Below are positions 12,457 to 25,190 of a DNA stretch of 64,000 bases, piece by piece. The notes below the pieces were generated by a model that saw only the letters and a program-made list of their open reading frames with translations, was not told where the DNA came from and searched no databases. This stretch comes from Antedon mediterranea (Eukaryota > Echinodermata > Crinoidea > Comatulida > Antedonidae). Made by a program: the position numbers and the translations under genes. Position 1 is the stretch's first letter. Every line of letters starts with the position of its first letter. The stretch covers positions 25,708,412 to 25,772,411 of the forward strand of contig NC_092675.1 in NCBI RefSeq assembly GCF_964355755.1, written 5' to 3'.

Positions 12457-15400
12457 ATGTTTGCGTCAGTGTACACTCTCGTCTGTTTTATGACTTTTCT
12501 GCATATATCGACATCCAGAATCATTCAGTCATGCTACGATACGTTTGAATTAGGTAAGTTATACTCTATTTTTTCAATCATTTAATTATTTTAGCATACC
12601 GGTAACGAGTCTTTGAAACCCCATGTTTAACGAAATAGCACAAGAGTTACACTAGGTAAGTTATTCTGGAATTTATTATGTAATGTAAATATATAATTAC
12701 TTTTATTTCAACGGTCTATTTACTATATATTATGATAGATAAGTTTCAAAGTTAGTATTTGCCATTGGTACCCAGATTTTTCAATTAAATTCAACTTGGT
12801 TTTATTTTCCGCACAAGGAAAACCACAGGCCTATATAATATGGATGATTCATATTTTAAGATAGTTCTATAACGTAATGTATATAATACTGTCGATGATA
12901 ATAATACTAATAAAGGCGAATCATATAATAGAAATAAATAGATCAGAGACGCTTTTACAGCAAATTTGAACCAATTATTATTGTAGATTTTGAAAACGTA
13001 CAATGCGTCGATTTTCTTTCCGTCACAAAAGCCAATATTATACTTTACGGAACACGACGGTTAGTGGGGAGGACGACGAATATCCTGAGTTCGCTAGAGC
13101 GTAAAATCATATACAGTCAGCATAGCCATAGTTTTATTAGGCAAGCTTGGTTCCCACTAGAACGTATCGCAAGGACGTAAACGCAACGCAAGCGTTTTAA
13201 CCAATGACAAGCGAAGTTATAGACAGTTATCAATCACAGGCGAATAAGCCATCGCTTGTGATTGGTCAATTCACTTGCGTTGCGTTACGTCCTTGCGTTG
13301 CGTTACGTCCTTGCGTTGCTAGTGGGAACCACGCTTTACGCACTTTTAGAGCCTTTAGGCGAAGACGTCGACCGACAGTCTCTCCCTCCCCTGTCTCGTG
13401 GCGCAAGCCCTTCTGAATAGCTTGGCTATGGGGATACCGAATAGGCCTATTATAGTCTTCCTAGCTAGGGCCTCGCATTCAACCGCCGCTTTTAAGACAG
13501 CCATTTTAACCTAATAAAAATGTTATTTCATTAAACAATTAAATTAGAAGTTCAAATATTATTTAGAGTTTTGAAAATTTGAATTGAATATAAAAGGTTA
13601 TATATACATTATTTCTAGTTGTTCTCCGTAAACGGGAAAATGGCAACTTTATCGTCCTCAAAAAGTTAAGACGACGGAATTTCACTCTAAGCTCCGCCCA
13701 CTTTGTTCAAGTTCATGCATAAAATTATTCATGGCTGTGGCTTCCCGTCGTGTTTCGTAAAGTCCCTATTATTATGTTTACGTATCTTTTACAAAGTTTA
13801 GAACTTTATATATATTCCTGCTTTACCTCAGTCACATAAGGTTCTGGATTATAAAAATAGGCATACGTCTACATCTCCAAAATCATCAAAACTATGCTCG
13901 TTATAAATATATAACTTTTAAAACCACTCTTCATTTTCTTCAGTATCAGAGTTTAAACAAGCTAGACAAAGTTCAATGAATGCAAATGGTGTTGCTTCAT
14001 ATGCTGTTGACGGTGGATTAAGTGGGCAATACAACAGGCGAACTTGCTCTCATACCAGTAGGTATACGAGCCTGAAGTCTTTTAAATACTATTAAAATGG
14101 TTAATATGTTTATATGCTCTAATTCTTGCCCACCCGCAAGGGGACTGGAGTGTAACTAAATGTGTTTATACTATTAGTAGTGAATGGCAATCAGTTGAAC
14201 GAGGAAGAGAAGAAGAATTATTTTACGAATTGAAAGATTTAATGTTTAACGATTTGCCGAGTTAAATTATCCAATAACGCTGGTAACCAGGATGGAAGGG
14301 GCGGGTGAATGTTCCCCTTTTGTAGAAAAACAACATCCTTTGCAAAAATCCTGGCTCGTTCGTTTCATAAATAACAAGAAATATTTCTTACAAAAAACGC
14401 CGCTTGACATTTTAACATCAATCATTGTTCTTTTGATTAATTTAAAATTAATTATTAAAAAAATGTCATTTAATCGCAAAAATACATACAAATCACAGAT
14501 AGTTCTTTAATTATGAATCACATGCCCATTTTTTCACTAGTTAATTGTATACACAGCATTTGAAAGAAGACATGTGTATTATTTGCCAACAAACATTAAT
14601 CTACTAATTTAGAAATGGAATTTAAAAATGGTCAATCTTGAACTTCAATGTGCTGTAGTCTGTTTGTTGTGACCTCAACCTGTACTGAAGGCATGTAATT
14701 AAAAACCCTCTAGAAACAACGTGACTTCACGGTGGTACAAGTGACAAAATTCTTCCACAATCTGTTGATTCGCGTCAACCACCAATCAAAGGGCGAGAAT
14801 CCATAATCGTTACCGTAAACCGTGGGCCCTCATACTCTCTTTTTCCTGACGTATTTTGGGTCCAGCAGCTGGGACCTATAAATTATAGTCGAGTTTACAA
14901 ATTCGCAAAACTGTCAGCCTTAGATACTAAAGCTACCGCTATGAAACAGCTTATTAATGAATATGTTCTTCTGGACATAGCTGGCTAGAGCCGTGGCGCA
15001 AAAATATTCTGCAAACAGGGATTTTTTATTTTTTTATTTAAAGCTCAACAGAATCGACCGTGGTGGTATGTTGATCTCGGAACGGAAACAGTAATTTCGA
15101 AGATTGTTATATATAACAGAGAAGATTGTTGTGGTAAGAGTACATTAATCATTGATAAAAAAAATATTGGGGCGTTTTTTTAGGGCATATCAATTTTTAC
15201 CTCTGTTGCATGCGTGTATTGCTATCGCTGTAGACGGTTAAGCAAGTCACTATCCGTGTTTATTATATCTTTTTAAAATGTTTGGGTCCAACCCATGATA
15301 ACATACAATGACAGCATTCAGTAGTCTAATGGTAATGTCAATCAATATTTCTCAGTTTAGTACATATTTAAAATTTATCATCGTTTATTTATCGTGCATT

Positions 15401-18400
15401 GTGGTAACATTCAATAACTTTATTTTTTAAGCGGAGAGGTTGGCAGGTATGGAAGTTCGTGTCGGCAATAACAATGTTTCGCCTTTTTCGGGTAATGCAC
15501 AATGTGGATCGACTATTTCACGAATTACTGCAATCGCAATAAACCCGATAGAAATATCATGCAACCCACCTATTTCTGGGCGGTATGTTACTGTATCTAC
15601 ACCGATTTTAGGAATTATCACATTATGTGAAGTAAAGGTTTTCAAAGGTGTGTATAAACATCAATATACGATAAACATTTTTAAGGTCTATTATGTGTTA
15701 TTATCTATTATTGGCAGAACGCTTGCAAAGTTACTACGTATATTTGTTTTATGTAAGTTTTTACACAATACACAGCAAAAAGTTACCGTCGACATATTGC
15801 TATCAAAATCTCATGTATCTTCAATAGGCGCCCATATCAAATAAAACGCCCTCTGTCGTTTTTATGCATTTGCCGAGTATTTTTCGCTCAGAGTTTTTAC
15901 AATAAACAAATTTTATTTTTAAAACAATATACCGACATTTTATAAGTCAAAGACATACTACATTAGGTTTTATAGATATTATAGATATATGTTATAGATG
16001 ACAACTTTATTTACCAAATGTTTAATAATATAATCAACTAAGCACTAACATTGGTTTTGTAGATATTGGAAAACCTGAAGTTGTGTGTCCAGATGATATA
16101 GAAGTAAATGTTGATAATAACCAGACTTTGCACCAAGTTACTTGGAATCCTCCTGAAGTTTCTGATAATTTTCATACGGATCTTTCGGCAACCTGTTCTC
16201 CGTTATCAGGTTCTTTATTTCCCATTGGTTTCACCCAAGTTACTTGTTCAGCAACTGACGCAACTGGAAACGAAAGAAACTGTTCTTTTGTTGTAACTAT
16301 TGCAGGTCAGGAAACTAATGATACTATGAAAATTACAAAGTTTTATTTTAAATCTTTATGTTTTGATATAGGAGAATTAATTTTAAAAATTAAGTCACTA
16401 ATTGTATGGTTAAATGTATTATTGAAAGACAACTATTAGACCTCCTTCAAACCCCCCCACCCCAAGATATCTAATTTAAATATTACATTGTTCGTTAAGC
16501 TCTGTCTACACTATCAATGACATCATCAAGTCCATATGCATAATATATAGGCACATTACATAAAATGTGATACTGTAGACAGAACTTTATATAACGAATA
16601 AACATGCCTATTTCTTAAATTATAATTTATATAATCATAATTGAAACATTTTGAACATATTGAACCAATATACTCTTGAACTAAGGCTCTGTCTACACTA
16701 TAACACTTTATGTGCCCATATATGGCCATGGTGATGTGAGATCACTGCCATATTTGAGCATATCACTACCAATTGGGCAAATTACACTTTTTTGTCAACT
16801 AGTTTGATAGTGTAGACAGAGCTCAAGATCAAAATACTTATTATGTTATTTTTTAAATGTTTTTTAGATAATAAGGAACCAGACCTCGTGTGTCCTGAAC
16901 CCATTATTGTTAACAACAGCACCGACCAATACGAAGACCCAGTTACCTGGAGTGACCCAACCGTAACTGATAATTTGCATAATGATATTTCCGCAACTTG
17001 TTCACCTGAATCGGGATCAATATTTGGTGTTGGTTCAACTATTGTCACGTGTTCTGCAACGGATGATACTGGAAATGTGGGAAGTTGTTCATTCGTTGTC
17101 CATGTCACGGGTCAAAAATTTATTTCTGGTAAGCATAGGCCTAACTTCTACTATTTTTCTTTATTATCTAAAGAACAGACAAATATACATATACATAATA
17201 TACAGTATAATTGCAATTGTCTCAAGAGGGTAAACTTTTGTCTTTAAAATTAGTATTGCTATATCTCTTTTAGCTATTCATCGTGTCCGTGGGTGGTTAT
17301 GGGTGCAGAATAAATCTCTTTCTAATTCATCAAAATATATTTATGACAATTCTATTCTATAAAAGTTTTCATGTGCTGCCCTACGAAGAACAGAGCACCT
17401 AACAATAATAGTATTTTAATTAAAATGAAGAAGTTTTAAGTTGACGTTTTCGCTCCTCTCAAATCGACAGGCACCGCGTTCCAGATCCCCGGAGCGGTGA
17501 CAGAAGAGACATTGTCACCAGCTTTCCGATTAGATCGTGGAACGAAAAGTCGAGTGGGACAATTGGAGGAGCTGATCAAAATTGGAATGCAGTATTTTAT
17601 TGTGTTCCTTAATGCATTAGTTTTAATTTGCATAATGAATATAGCCATACAGAGTTATTTTAACGAACACATTTACGTTTGAATATGCAACAACATTTTC
17701 AAAATGGTGCTTTTACTGTTTAATATTTTATAATAAAACACTTAAAACTTAAATGTACAGGTGACCAACGACCTTTCCTCACTTGTCCTGGGCATATTAC
17801 CGTGAATAGTGATCAATCTAGGAACCCAGTTACTTGGACTGACCCCATATTGACGCCGGGAGGTATATCAGCAACGTGTACACCTGCGTCGGAGTCAGTC
17901 TTTGACGATGGTTCAACCATTGTTACATGTTCTGCTAGAGACAGCAATGGTGACGTAATAAGATGTTCATTTGTAGTTTATGTTAAAGAGATATTAAAAT
18001 CAGGTAAGATAATATTATATTAGTATCACTTGACAACATTGAATTTTAGTGTAGTCATTAATTCATGCAGTTAAGACAGAAAACGGACACCCTTAAAACA
18101 TTCTAAATAAAAAGGGAAACCACATTATGGAACCCGTAGTGTCCAAAGTCGGATAACGGTCTCTAGAAGTGTGCTGTATGTCATGTTTCTTAACGTCTGT
18201 GCTTACAATTACAAGGATAGTTTCTAGAAGAAGTTTATGATATAATGTTTACAATTTATATGTAGGTGCTTTTTGGAACAATTTGAAAGTGTTGGCAAAT
18301 TATATTTTATTGTAGTACCGGTATGAAATTGGATGTTCTGAAAAATTTGAGTCTACGTAACAGTATTGCCAATTTGAATTGTATGTGTCAATTAGAGTAG

Positions 18401-19774
18401 ATTCCATTTACATTTTTTGTGGAGAAATATTAATTAAAATTAACTATTATTTTGAAACACTAAATCTAGAATTTAGGGACAAGTAAGCCCTGAGAGTAAC
18501 TTTGCTTGCTGATACTACCACAATTGCTTCCAAACACAAATTCAACATTTCTTTATGTTCAAATTGTTTACAAATGTTGATACTGGATTGAAATTGTATA
18601 CTTTATAGGCCTACATTGTAGGAAATTCACTTAAAATCGATTTGTTTTAATATATTATGGGTAGATCTCACTATCGGTATCGGTTGTCCAAGTGACATTA
18701 CGTTTAATACGGATCAGCCTGTAGTTGTATGGAATAAACCCAAGTTGACAGACAACGTTGGTACTGACGTACAGCCAACTTGTAATCCATCATCTGGCTC
18801 TACGTTTGAAGTTGGATCAACCAGGGTTACTTGTTACGCAGTTTATCCTATTGTTAACATCAGCTGCTGGTTTAATGTTGGGAGTATAGAAAGTTCTACG
18901 CCATTTACAGGTCAGTCTACAACCTTTTAATGAAACACTAGTAATAATTGGTGATGATACTCTCGTCCGTTGAAGTTTGACCGCCTCAGACATAATTGTG
19001 TGGTTCACCCATTGTTCCTATTTAAAAACTGGAATTCAATCACGATATCAATCTTTGTTTAAATGATTATTTTTTCAGATCGAAGTGACAGTGGGTCCAC
19101 CAACAGTAGGTCCACCAACAACGCGTCCACCGACAGCGAGTCCACCGATGCACAGTCTTGGCTAATTGGAGGACTCGTTATCATCATAACGCTTGCTCTT
19201 ATAGCAGCGGTAACAGTTTTGGTTGTCAGGTAATGTTCATAAATTTTGTTTATTTTTAAGATAGCCAGACCAAATGAAAGATCTTTCTGCTCAAACTATG
19301 TTACAAACATAGATTCCATTTGATATTCATTTCTGGCTGACTGATGAAAGATAACGGGTTCCGTTTTCGATCGTAAAAATCATGGAAAAGTGATATTTAT
19401 TGTTCGGCCGATACAATGATTTTTACAACTTAAAATAAAAAAGAAAACAACTTTTTATTTCCTTTTTAATTTTCGCTAAAAAAAGAACAAAAATGTCATT
19501 CTTAAATAACCATCGCTTTGCCGAAACATTATTCCAATTTTTAGAAACATACCGTGCATATAGGTCGCGTACAGGAATCAAGCGAAGAGAATGCATACTT
19601 TAGCTAATTTTAATTCAGCTAATTTTAATTTAACATAATAAATTCAATAGATTCAATAATTCAGGTAAAATTAACTTTGTTTATTGTTTCAGATATCGTA
19701 AATCTAAGCAGAGTACACTTGGAATCAATATGGAAACAGAAAAAGACTCCGTGACCTTGGGAATTGTTAATTAA
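12457..19774 (+). CDS. Gene B: transmembrane F-type lectin with four HYR domains (580 aa)
   Basis: Ten exons: 12457-12553, 13944-14057, 15044-15133, 15432-15647, 16063-16305, 16868-17128, 17761-18003, 18665-18910, 19079-19229, 19693-19774; the frame is continuous. Signal exon MFASVYTLVCFM is a close paralogue of gene A. The FTP domain (about 33-172) keeps the F-type lectin signature: the His of CSHT, 26 residues, then REDCCAER (family pattern HX26RXDX4R/K). Four HYR domains span 173-503. The stalk is four imperfect Ser-Thr-Asn/Asp repeats ('GSTNSRSTNNASTDSES' type), followed by one membrane helix and a tail ending SVTLGIVN. This is the best candidate in the A-C group for active fucose binding. 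The introns carry several transposon insertions that leave the exons intact. Confidence 0.87.
13042..13763. mobile_element. TIR element (about 720 bp) holding a nested MITE
   Basis: Terminal arms 13042-13060 and 13745-13763 are inverted copies with one mismatch in 19. No transposase frame is visible, so it is non-autonomous. It lies in gene B intron 1 and contains the MITE at 13143-13336. A second inverted pair sits inside it ('catagccatag' near 13120 and 'tggctatggg' near 13422). Confidence 0.65.
13143..13336. mobile_element. MITE family 1 (ggttcccactag ends), best copy
   Basis: The ends 'aagcttggttcccactag' and 'ctagtgggaaccacgctt' are inverted repeats. Subterminal 'gcaaggacgtaaacgcaacgcaagcg' is mirrored by repeated 'cttgcgttgcgttacgtc'. 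Related, more decayed copies lie at 27985-28106, 33281-33420 and about 62205-62265 (half copy). Confidence 0.8.
16497..16587. mobile_element. MITE family 2, short copy
   Basis: It starts 'aagctctgtctacactatca' and ends with an inverted near-copy 'gatactgtagacagaactt'. It lies in the HYR1-HYR2 intron of gene B. Confidence 0.7.
16684..16823. mobile_element. MITE family 2, second copy
   Basis: It starts 'aggctctgtctacactat' and ends 'gatagtgtagacagagct', the inverted counterpart. Only about 100 bases separate it from the first copy in the same intron. Confidence 0.72.
17340..17648 (-). mobile_element. LINE C-terminal fragment in gene B intron
   Basis: The minus-strand frame contains 'RLFVPRSNRKAGDNV', then 'APGIWNAVPVDLRGAKT', the typical ending of LINE reverse-transcriptase ORFs. 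A short 3' UTR follows toward 17340. It sits between the HYR2 and HYR3 exons. Confidence 0.65.
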
Positions 19775-20571
19775 TGTTATTCCAAAATATGTTATACATG
19801 TATATAGGCCCTACGGCCTTAGGCCAAGAATATATATATTGTCTGTACTGTAGTTCAAATTGCTTGCACTAAGATTCGACATAGCTAGTATAATACCATT
19901 CACGATAAACATTGTATGGCCTACAATTGTAGCAGATTGTATACAGAATATGATACCTGACCTCAACTGACCTAGCTTGACTACTTTTTTATGAGACATT
20001 GTTCAATACATTTTCAAAGAAAAGTAGGTAGTATAAAACTGTAGATAATTGTTGATATACCATGAAGATAAAGATGTGTTGAAGAATTTGGTAAATGTTT
20101 TAATATATGCCTTTCTATTATTATTTGTATGCAAACGATTTTTATACTTCGTAATTTTAACTATCTCCCCAATGATCAGAAAGTGCTTATCTAAACGCCC
20201 TGCCCCCTCTCCTACAAATAAAACATAGGGAAAACGTCAACCGTATTAAATTAACAAGTTTGTGGTTCAGTACGTTGTACAGTCAAATTATATAACAAAT
20301 AAAATAGTATTCAATTAATTTACAAGTGTATCCAAACTATTAAAAATCTAACTGCACAAATTTAAGGTATTTTTCTGTTCCATATAGACGTGACACAGGC
20401 TTCTGTGGATCAGCAACTTATAATACGATAACCATTAGGCCCTATGTAGGAAATTGTGGTTGCTACAATTTCCTTAAACTACTACTGTGTACAATTCCAA
20501 GTAAATAAAGGAACTGAAAGAGTCTCGCTTTACATTAATTTCTCTATTCTCTGGTTGAACATTCTTACAAA
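19775..20571. other. Intergenic between genes B and C
   Basis: Gene B 3' UTR and gene C promoter. An AATAAA-like signal occurs near 20217. A 10-bp hairpin 'aggaaattgt...acaatttcct' lies at about 20448-20474. No other gene is seen. Confidence 0.45.
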
Positions 20572-23500
20572 ATGTTTGCTCCAGTATATATCATTGTCTC
20601 TTCTATGACATTTCTGCACTTTTCAAAATCTCAAAAAAATTCATGCTACAATACTTTCGAATTAGGTAAGTAACAACCCTTCAATTTATTGTAATTTATA
20701 AATATTTAGTTGATTAGTTGAGTTAATATGTGTATCTATATAAAATGCGCATTCTGAACTGTCAGTTACTATTTACCAATTCAAAAAACGTTTGTCAAAA
20801 TTATTTAGTTTCGGAGTTCAAAGAAGCTAAACAAATTTCAACACATTCGTCCAATGCAGTTGCGGCATGGGCTGTTGATAGTGGAACAGATGGAATATTT
20901 GCCAAACATACGTGCTCTCACACTCGTAAGTGACATTACATAATTATGTAAGTTTGGGAGTCTTTTCACTTCTATATGTTATTTATTGACAACATAATAA
21001 TTAACATGGTTCACATTATGAGAAGCGACACCCAGGAGTGGACGCAGAGAGTCATTATCAATGTATTCCTTCTCTGTGTTTCGATTTAGAGTGAATTACC
21101 TACTGTTCGGACCGATGATATCGGCTAACCAACTGTAGAATGAAGTCAACTAACCATAACAGGCCCTAAATTCAATTGATAACAGAATGCAATCCACTAC
21201 TTTAATCGGTCGTAAACAGTAAAAGCATAAACTTCTTCAAAAACACCTTTTAAAAAACATATAGTATTTATAAGGTAAGATGCCCCTTATGAGTTTTACT
21301 AAATACCCTTTTTACTTTATTGTGGTAAGAATTTCATGTTTTCATAATTTTGTTTTTTAAAAGATCTCGGACCGAATAATCCATGGTGGTATGTTAACCT
21401 CGGAACGGAAACAGTTATTTCAAAGATTATCATATATAACAGAATAGACTGTTGTGGTAAGACTATTAATATGATATTCAACGGTTCAATAGGCTTATTA
21501 GTATAACATTGTTTAGTATTGTTAATATAATATTATAATAAATAAATGTCTGATTTAGTATCTAAGCTTGGTATGATACTGCTAGATCATTACCATTAAA
21601 TTAAAACAATCTGTCTTTATGTGCTTAATAGCGCATTTACATTAAAAAAAACATTTTACATTTTTTTCACACTTAAGCAACTAGATTAGCAGGTGCGGTT
21701 GTTCGTATCGGCAATAGCAATGCTTCACCATTTTCAGAAAATTCACCATGTGGCGAGAGAATTTTAAGAACAGATGCATTGACCAAAAACCCAATAGAAA
21801 TGTCTTGCAACCCACCAGTTTCTGGGCAATATGTTACCATATCGCTACCAGGAAGTCAACCACTTACTCTGTGTGAAGTAAAGGTATACAAAGGTACTGT
21901 GTACAGATTATATCAACAAATGCACTTACATGCTTAGATCTGTGACTTATATTGTCATTACCTACGGCGTTATTATTTACTCATATGTTATTCACATTTA
22001 TTTCGAAAATTCCAAAGATAACAAAGATATTATGAACTAGTTCAGGAATCGAATTTTAAAGTAGAAGACTATGACATTCCCTCAACGGAAAACAAATTCT
22101 AGCAAAAGGAACTTCCAATTTTAGATAGTTTAACATTTTATGCATGACATGCTTACATTTACAACAAATTATTTTCAAATGTCCTTAAAATAAAATAAGA
22201 AAATTTAAGGGAAGACAATTAATTATTTTTCAGATATTGGAAATCCTGAAGTAGTGTGCCCAGATGATATAACAGTAAGTGCTGGAATTAAACAATCTAT
22301 AAATCCAGTTACTTGGAATCCTCCTGAAGTTTCTGATAATTTTCATACGGATCTTTCGGCAACCTGTTCTCCGTCATCAGGTTCTTTATTTCCAGTCGGA
22401 TTCACCAAAGTTACTTGTTCAGCAAGTGACGCAACTGGAAACGAAGGAAACTGTTCGTTTGTTGTAAATATTGCAGGTCAGAAAACATATCTTTCTTTAA
22501 CGAATAAGCCGAATCGCAGAAATTAAACTAGTATGGACTATTAAAAATGCAAGATATTGTTGTTCTTTAGATGATAAGGAACCAGACCTTGTGTGCCCTA
22601 AACATATCACGGTTAAAAACAATACCGATCAGTACCAAGATCCAGTAACCTGGAATGACATCACAGCATCCGACTTGGTTGGGGGAAGCGGGGAAGTTTG
22701 GCTTCATGGTAAGGGCATCTGTATGCATTGTGATACAATTTTCTCAAACATCCATTTACTTTAAAAATCAGAATTTGCCACTAGCACCAGAAGTGGCTGA
22801 ACTTGTCTGCTGGGTAAAAATCAGACGACAGATTACCACGCAAGCTTGACAAAAAAAACTTGGTAATTTGTTATCGGGCCTAAATTAAACTTCCACAGTA
22901 GGCCTACTCCCTAACTGACCTCAGTTTGTTTCTCCTACGTTAGATATATCATCAACTTGTACACCTGAATCAGGATCAATATTTGATGTTGGTTCAACTA
23001 TTGTCACGTGTTCTGCAAGAGATGCTACTGGAAATGTAGGAAGTTGTTCGTTTGTTGTCCATGTCATAGGTCAGACATTTGAATCCAGTAAGAATAAGTT
23101 TTATATTCTAAAACAGGTATCATCAACAAATTAAAACAAAATACAGGAGGCTACTAAAATGTAATGATAAAAAACGTCGACATTCTTTAAAACACCATCT
23201 CCATTTGTTGTGAAATTGACTATATATATTATTTAAATAATATATTGTCAGAAATATCGTGCAAATAATTGTGAAGTTTTAATTGCAAGAGCCAATCAGA
23301 AAGCCTAAAATGTTGGGTTTTTAGACACGTATATTTGTTTCTGGTAAGGATACGTAAGCAAGATAAGCACTCAACCTAAATCTTTGAATGAAAACGACAA
23401 AGAATTAAAAAAAAATTTTTTATTATGCTATATAATATATCATTAATGTCCCATACAAATACTTTACCTTAGATGACGTACGATCTGTTCTTACTTGTCC

Positions 23501-25190
23501 TGAGCATATTAGTGTGGACAGTGATCAATCAAGGACAATAACTTGGAGTGACCTTACATTGACATCTATGTCAGCAACGTGTACACCACCGTCGGGGTCA
23601 GTCTTTGACGATGGTTCAACGATTGTCACGTGTTCGGCTAATGACGTTAACGGTGACATAATAAAATGTTCATTTGTTGTTCATCTTAAAGCGAGATCTA
23701 GTTCAGGTAAGTGTATGTCACTTGGAGGCCCCTCACAAGGTAGGCCTACAGTTTTTGTCGCGAGTAGCGTCTGCATAAGCTTAGCAACAGGAGGTTGAAA
23801 AATATACAACAATAATATAAACAAGGCCATATACATAGCTGCAGTCGAGTGCGCAAATTTGAGTTAGTAATCACTTAAACAGTAAACATGTTTGATATCT
23901 TTTTAAAAGTCTTTAGAGCTAGATTTAAAAAAAAATATCATTACATAATTTTATTCCAAGATATATTAGTGTAAACATAGACTGTCAATGACAGAATAAG
24001 CACATTTACATGATATGGCATGTCTGTGTGAAACGACGTCCAATAGGAACATTGCCATTCAAAATAATAATCAAACAAATAACAAACACAAGAAAGATCC
24101 AAGTATTCAAAACTTTAGTTTGGGTATGGGACATGCACATTGGAAATAAATCATACTACATCGTAACCAAACTTGTGCTGGAAAATACACTATAAGAGCA
24201 GAACTGAAAGACTAATTAGAATTTACAGCCTAACTACTTATTTTGGTTTGATGGCACTGTGGAATAAAAAATTATCATATAATTTAGAATTAAATTAAAA
24301 ATTATGCTAAACCGGACTTTTAAATGTACTGAATAATGGTTATTATGTTTTAATTATTATTGGAAGATTTTAGTATTGGTATTGTATGTCCACGTGACAT
24401 TACGTTTAATACGGAACAGCCTGTAGTTGTATGGAATAATCCAGAGTTGACAGACAACGTTGGTACTGACGTACAGCCAACTTGTAATCCACCATCTGGC
24501 TCTACGTTTTTAGTTGGATCAACCAGAGTTACTTGTTACGCAGTTTATTCTATTGTTAACATCAGCTGCTGGTTTAATGTTGGGAGTCTGATAAATGCTA
24601 CACAGTTACCGGGTTAGTAGCCTACACCTGATATCAACTATATAACACACAATAAATAGTGCAATGTTCTGCTCGCGTGCATTTTAAATATTCTTTTATT
24701 CTGTATGCTTTTAAAATCTTTCTTTAAATCAAATTTGTGATTTTCTTTATAGTTCCAAACCTATAAAAATCGGAAAAATCAATAACATTCTTAAATCTTT
24801 ATTTTCAAAGGGTATTCTCATAGTGACAACGAGTCTAAAGACACACATCACTATTTTGTAATAGGAATAGGCTGTGTAATGGTTGTTCTTATTGCATCAG
24901 TCATAATTGTGGTTATCAGGTAATGTTCATATTATTATTTACGATTACGAACCAACTTAGAGTTTCAAAAACTGTTCGATAAGATCAATTTCTATATATT
25001 TGACTCATACTTACCTAGCATTCTCAAGAAAATGTCAAGACATTATGTTTATTATTTCCTTTTGAAAACAAACCTAACTTTACTGAAATTAATTTGTTTC
25101 AGATATTACAATGCAAAGCGTAAGCAGATTACATTTGAAATCAATATGAAAGCACAAGAAGAAACAGTGACTTGGGACATAATAAAATAA
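20572..25190 (+). CDS. Gene C: transmembrane F-type lectin with four HYR domains (573 aa), HYR2 split by an extra intron
   Basis: Eleven exons: 20572-20665, 20809-20925, 21364-21456, 21678-21893, 22234-22476, 22571-22708, 22944-23087, 23473-23706, 24367-24612, 24811-24919, 25103-25190, in continuous frame. The signal exon starts MFAPVYIIVSSM. The FTP domain (about 32-173) has CSHT and RIDCCATR with 27 residues between His and Arg. HYR domains follow; HYR2 is encoded by two exons, unlike A and B, with an extra segment around 'ASDLVGGSGEVWLH' replacing the usual 'VTDNLHN'. The TM exon is shorter, with a brief stalk before the helix. The tail is Lys/Arg-rich, then 'EETVTWDIIK'. The split HYR2 join is predicted from AG/GT borders and frame, and could instead be a damaged exon. 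Confidence 0.82.

Noticed and set aside
12600-12670. Second possible signal-exon donor ('acactaggtaagtt' at about 12651) after the gene B first exon
   Set aside because: It resembles the true donor region by chance or old duplication, but has no start codon with a hydrophobic peptide in frame.
13204-13416. 70-codon frame with repeated 'CVALRP'
   Set aside because: It is the translation of the MITE family 1 terminal repeats, not a protein.
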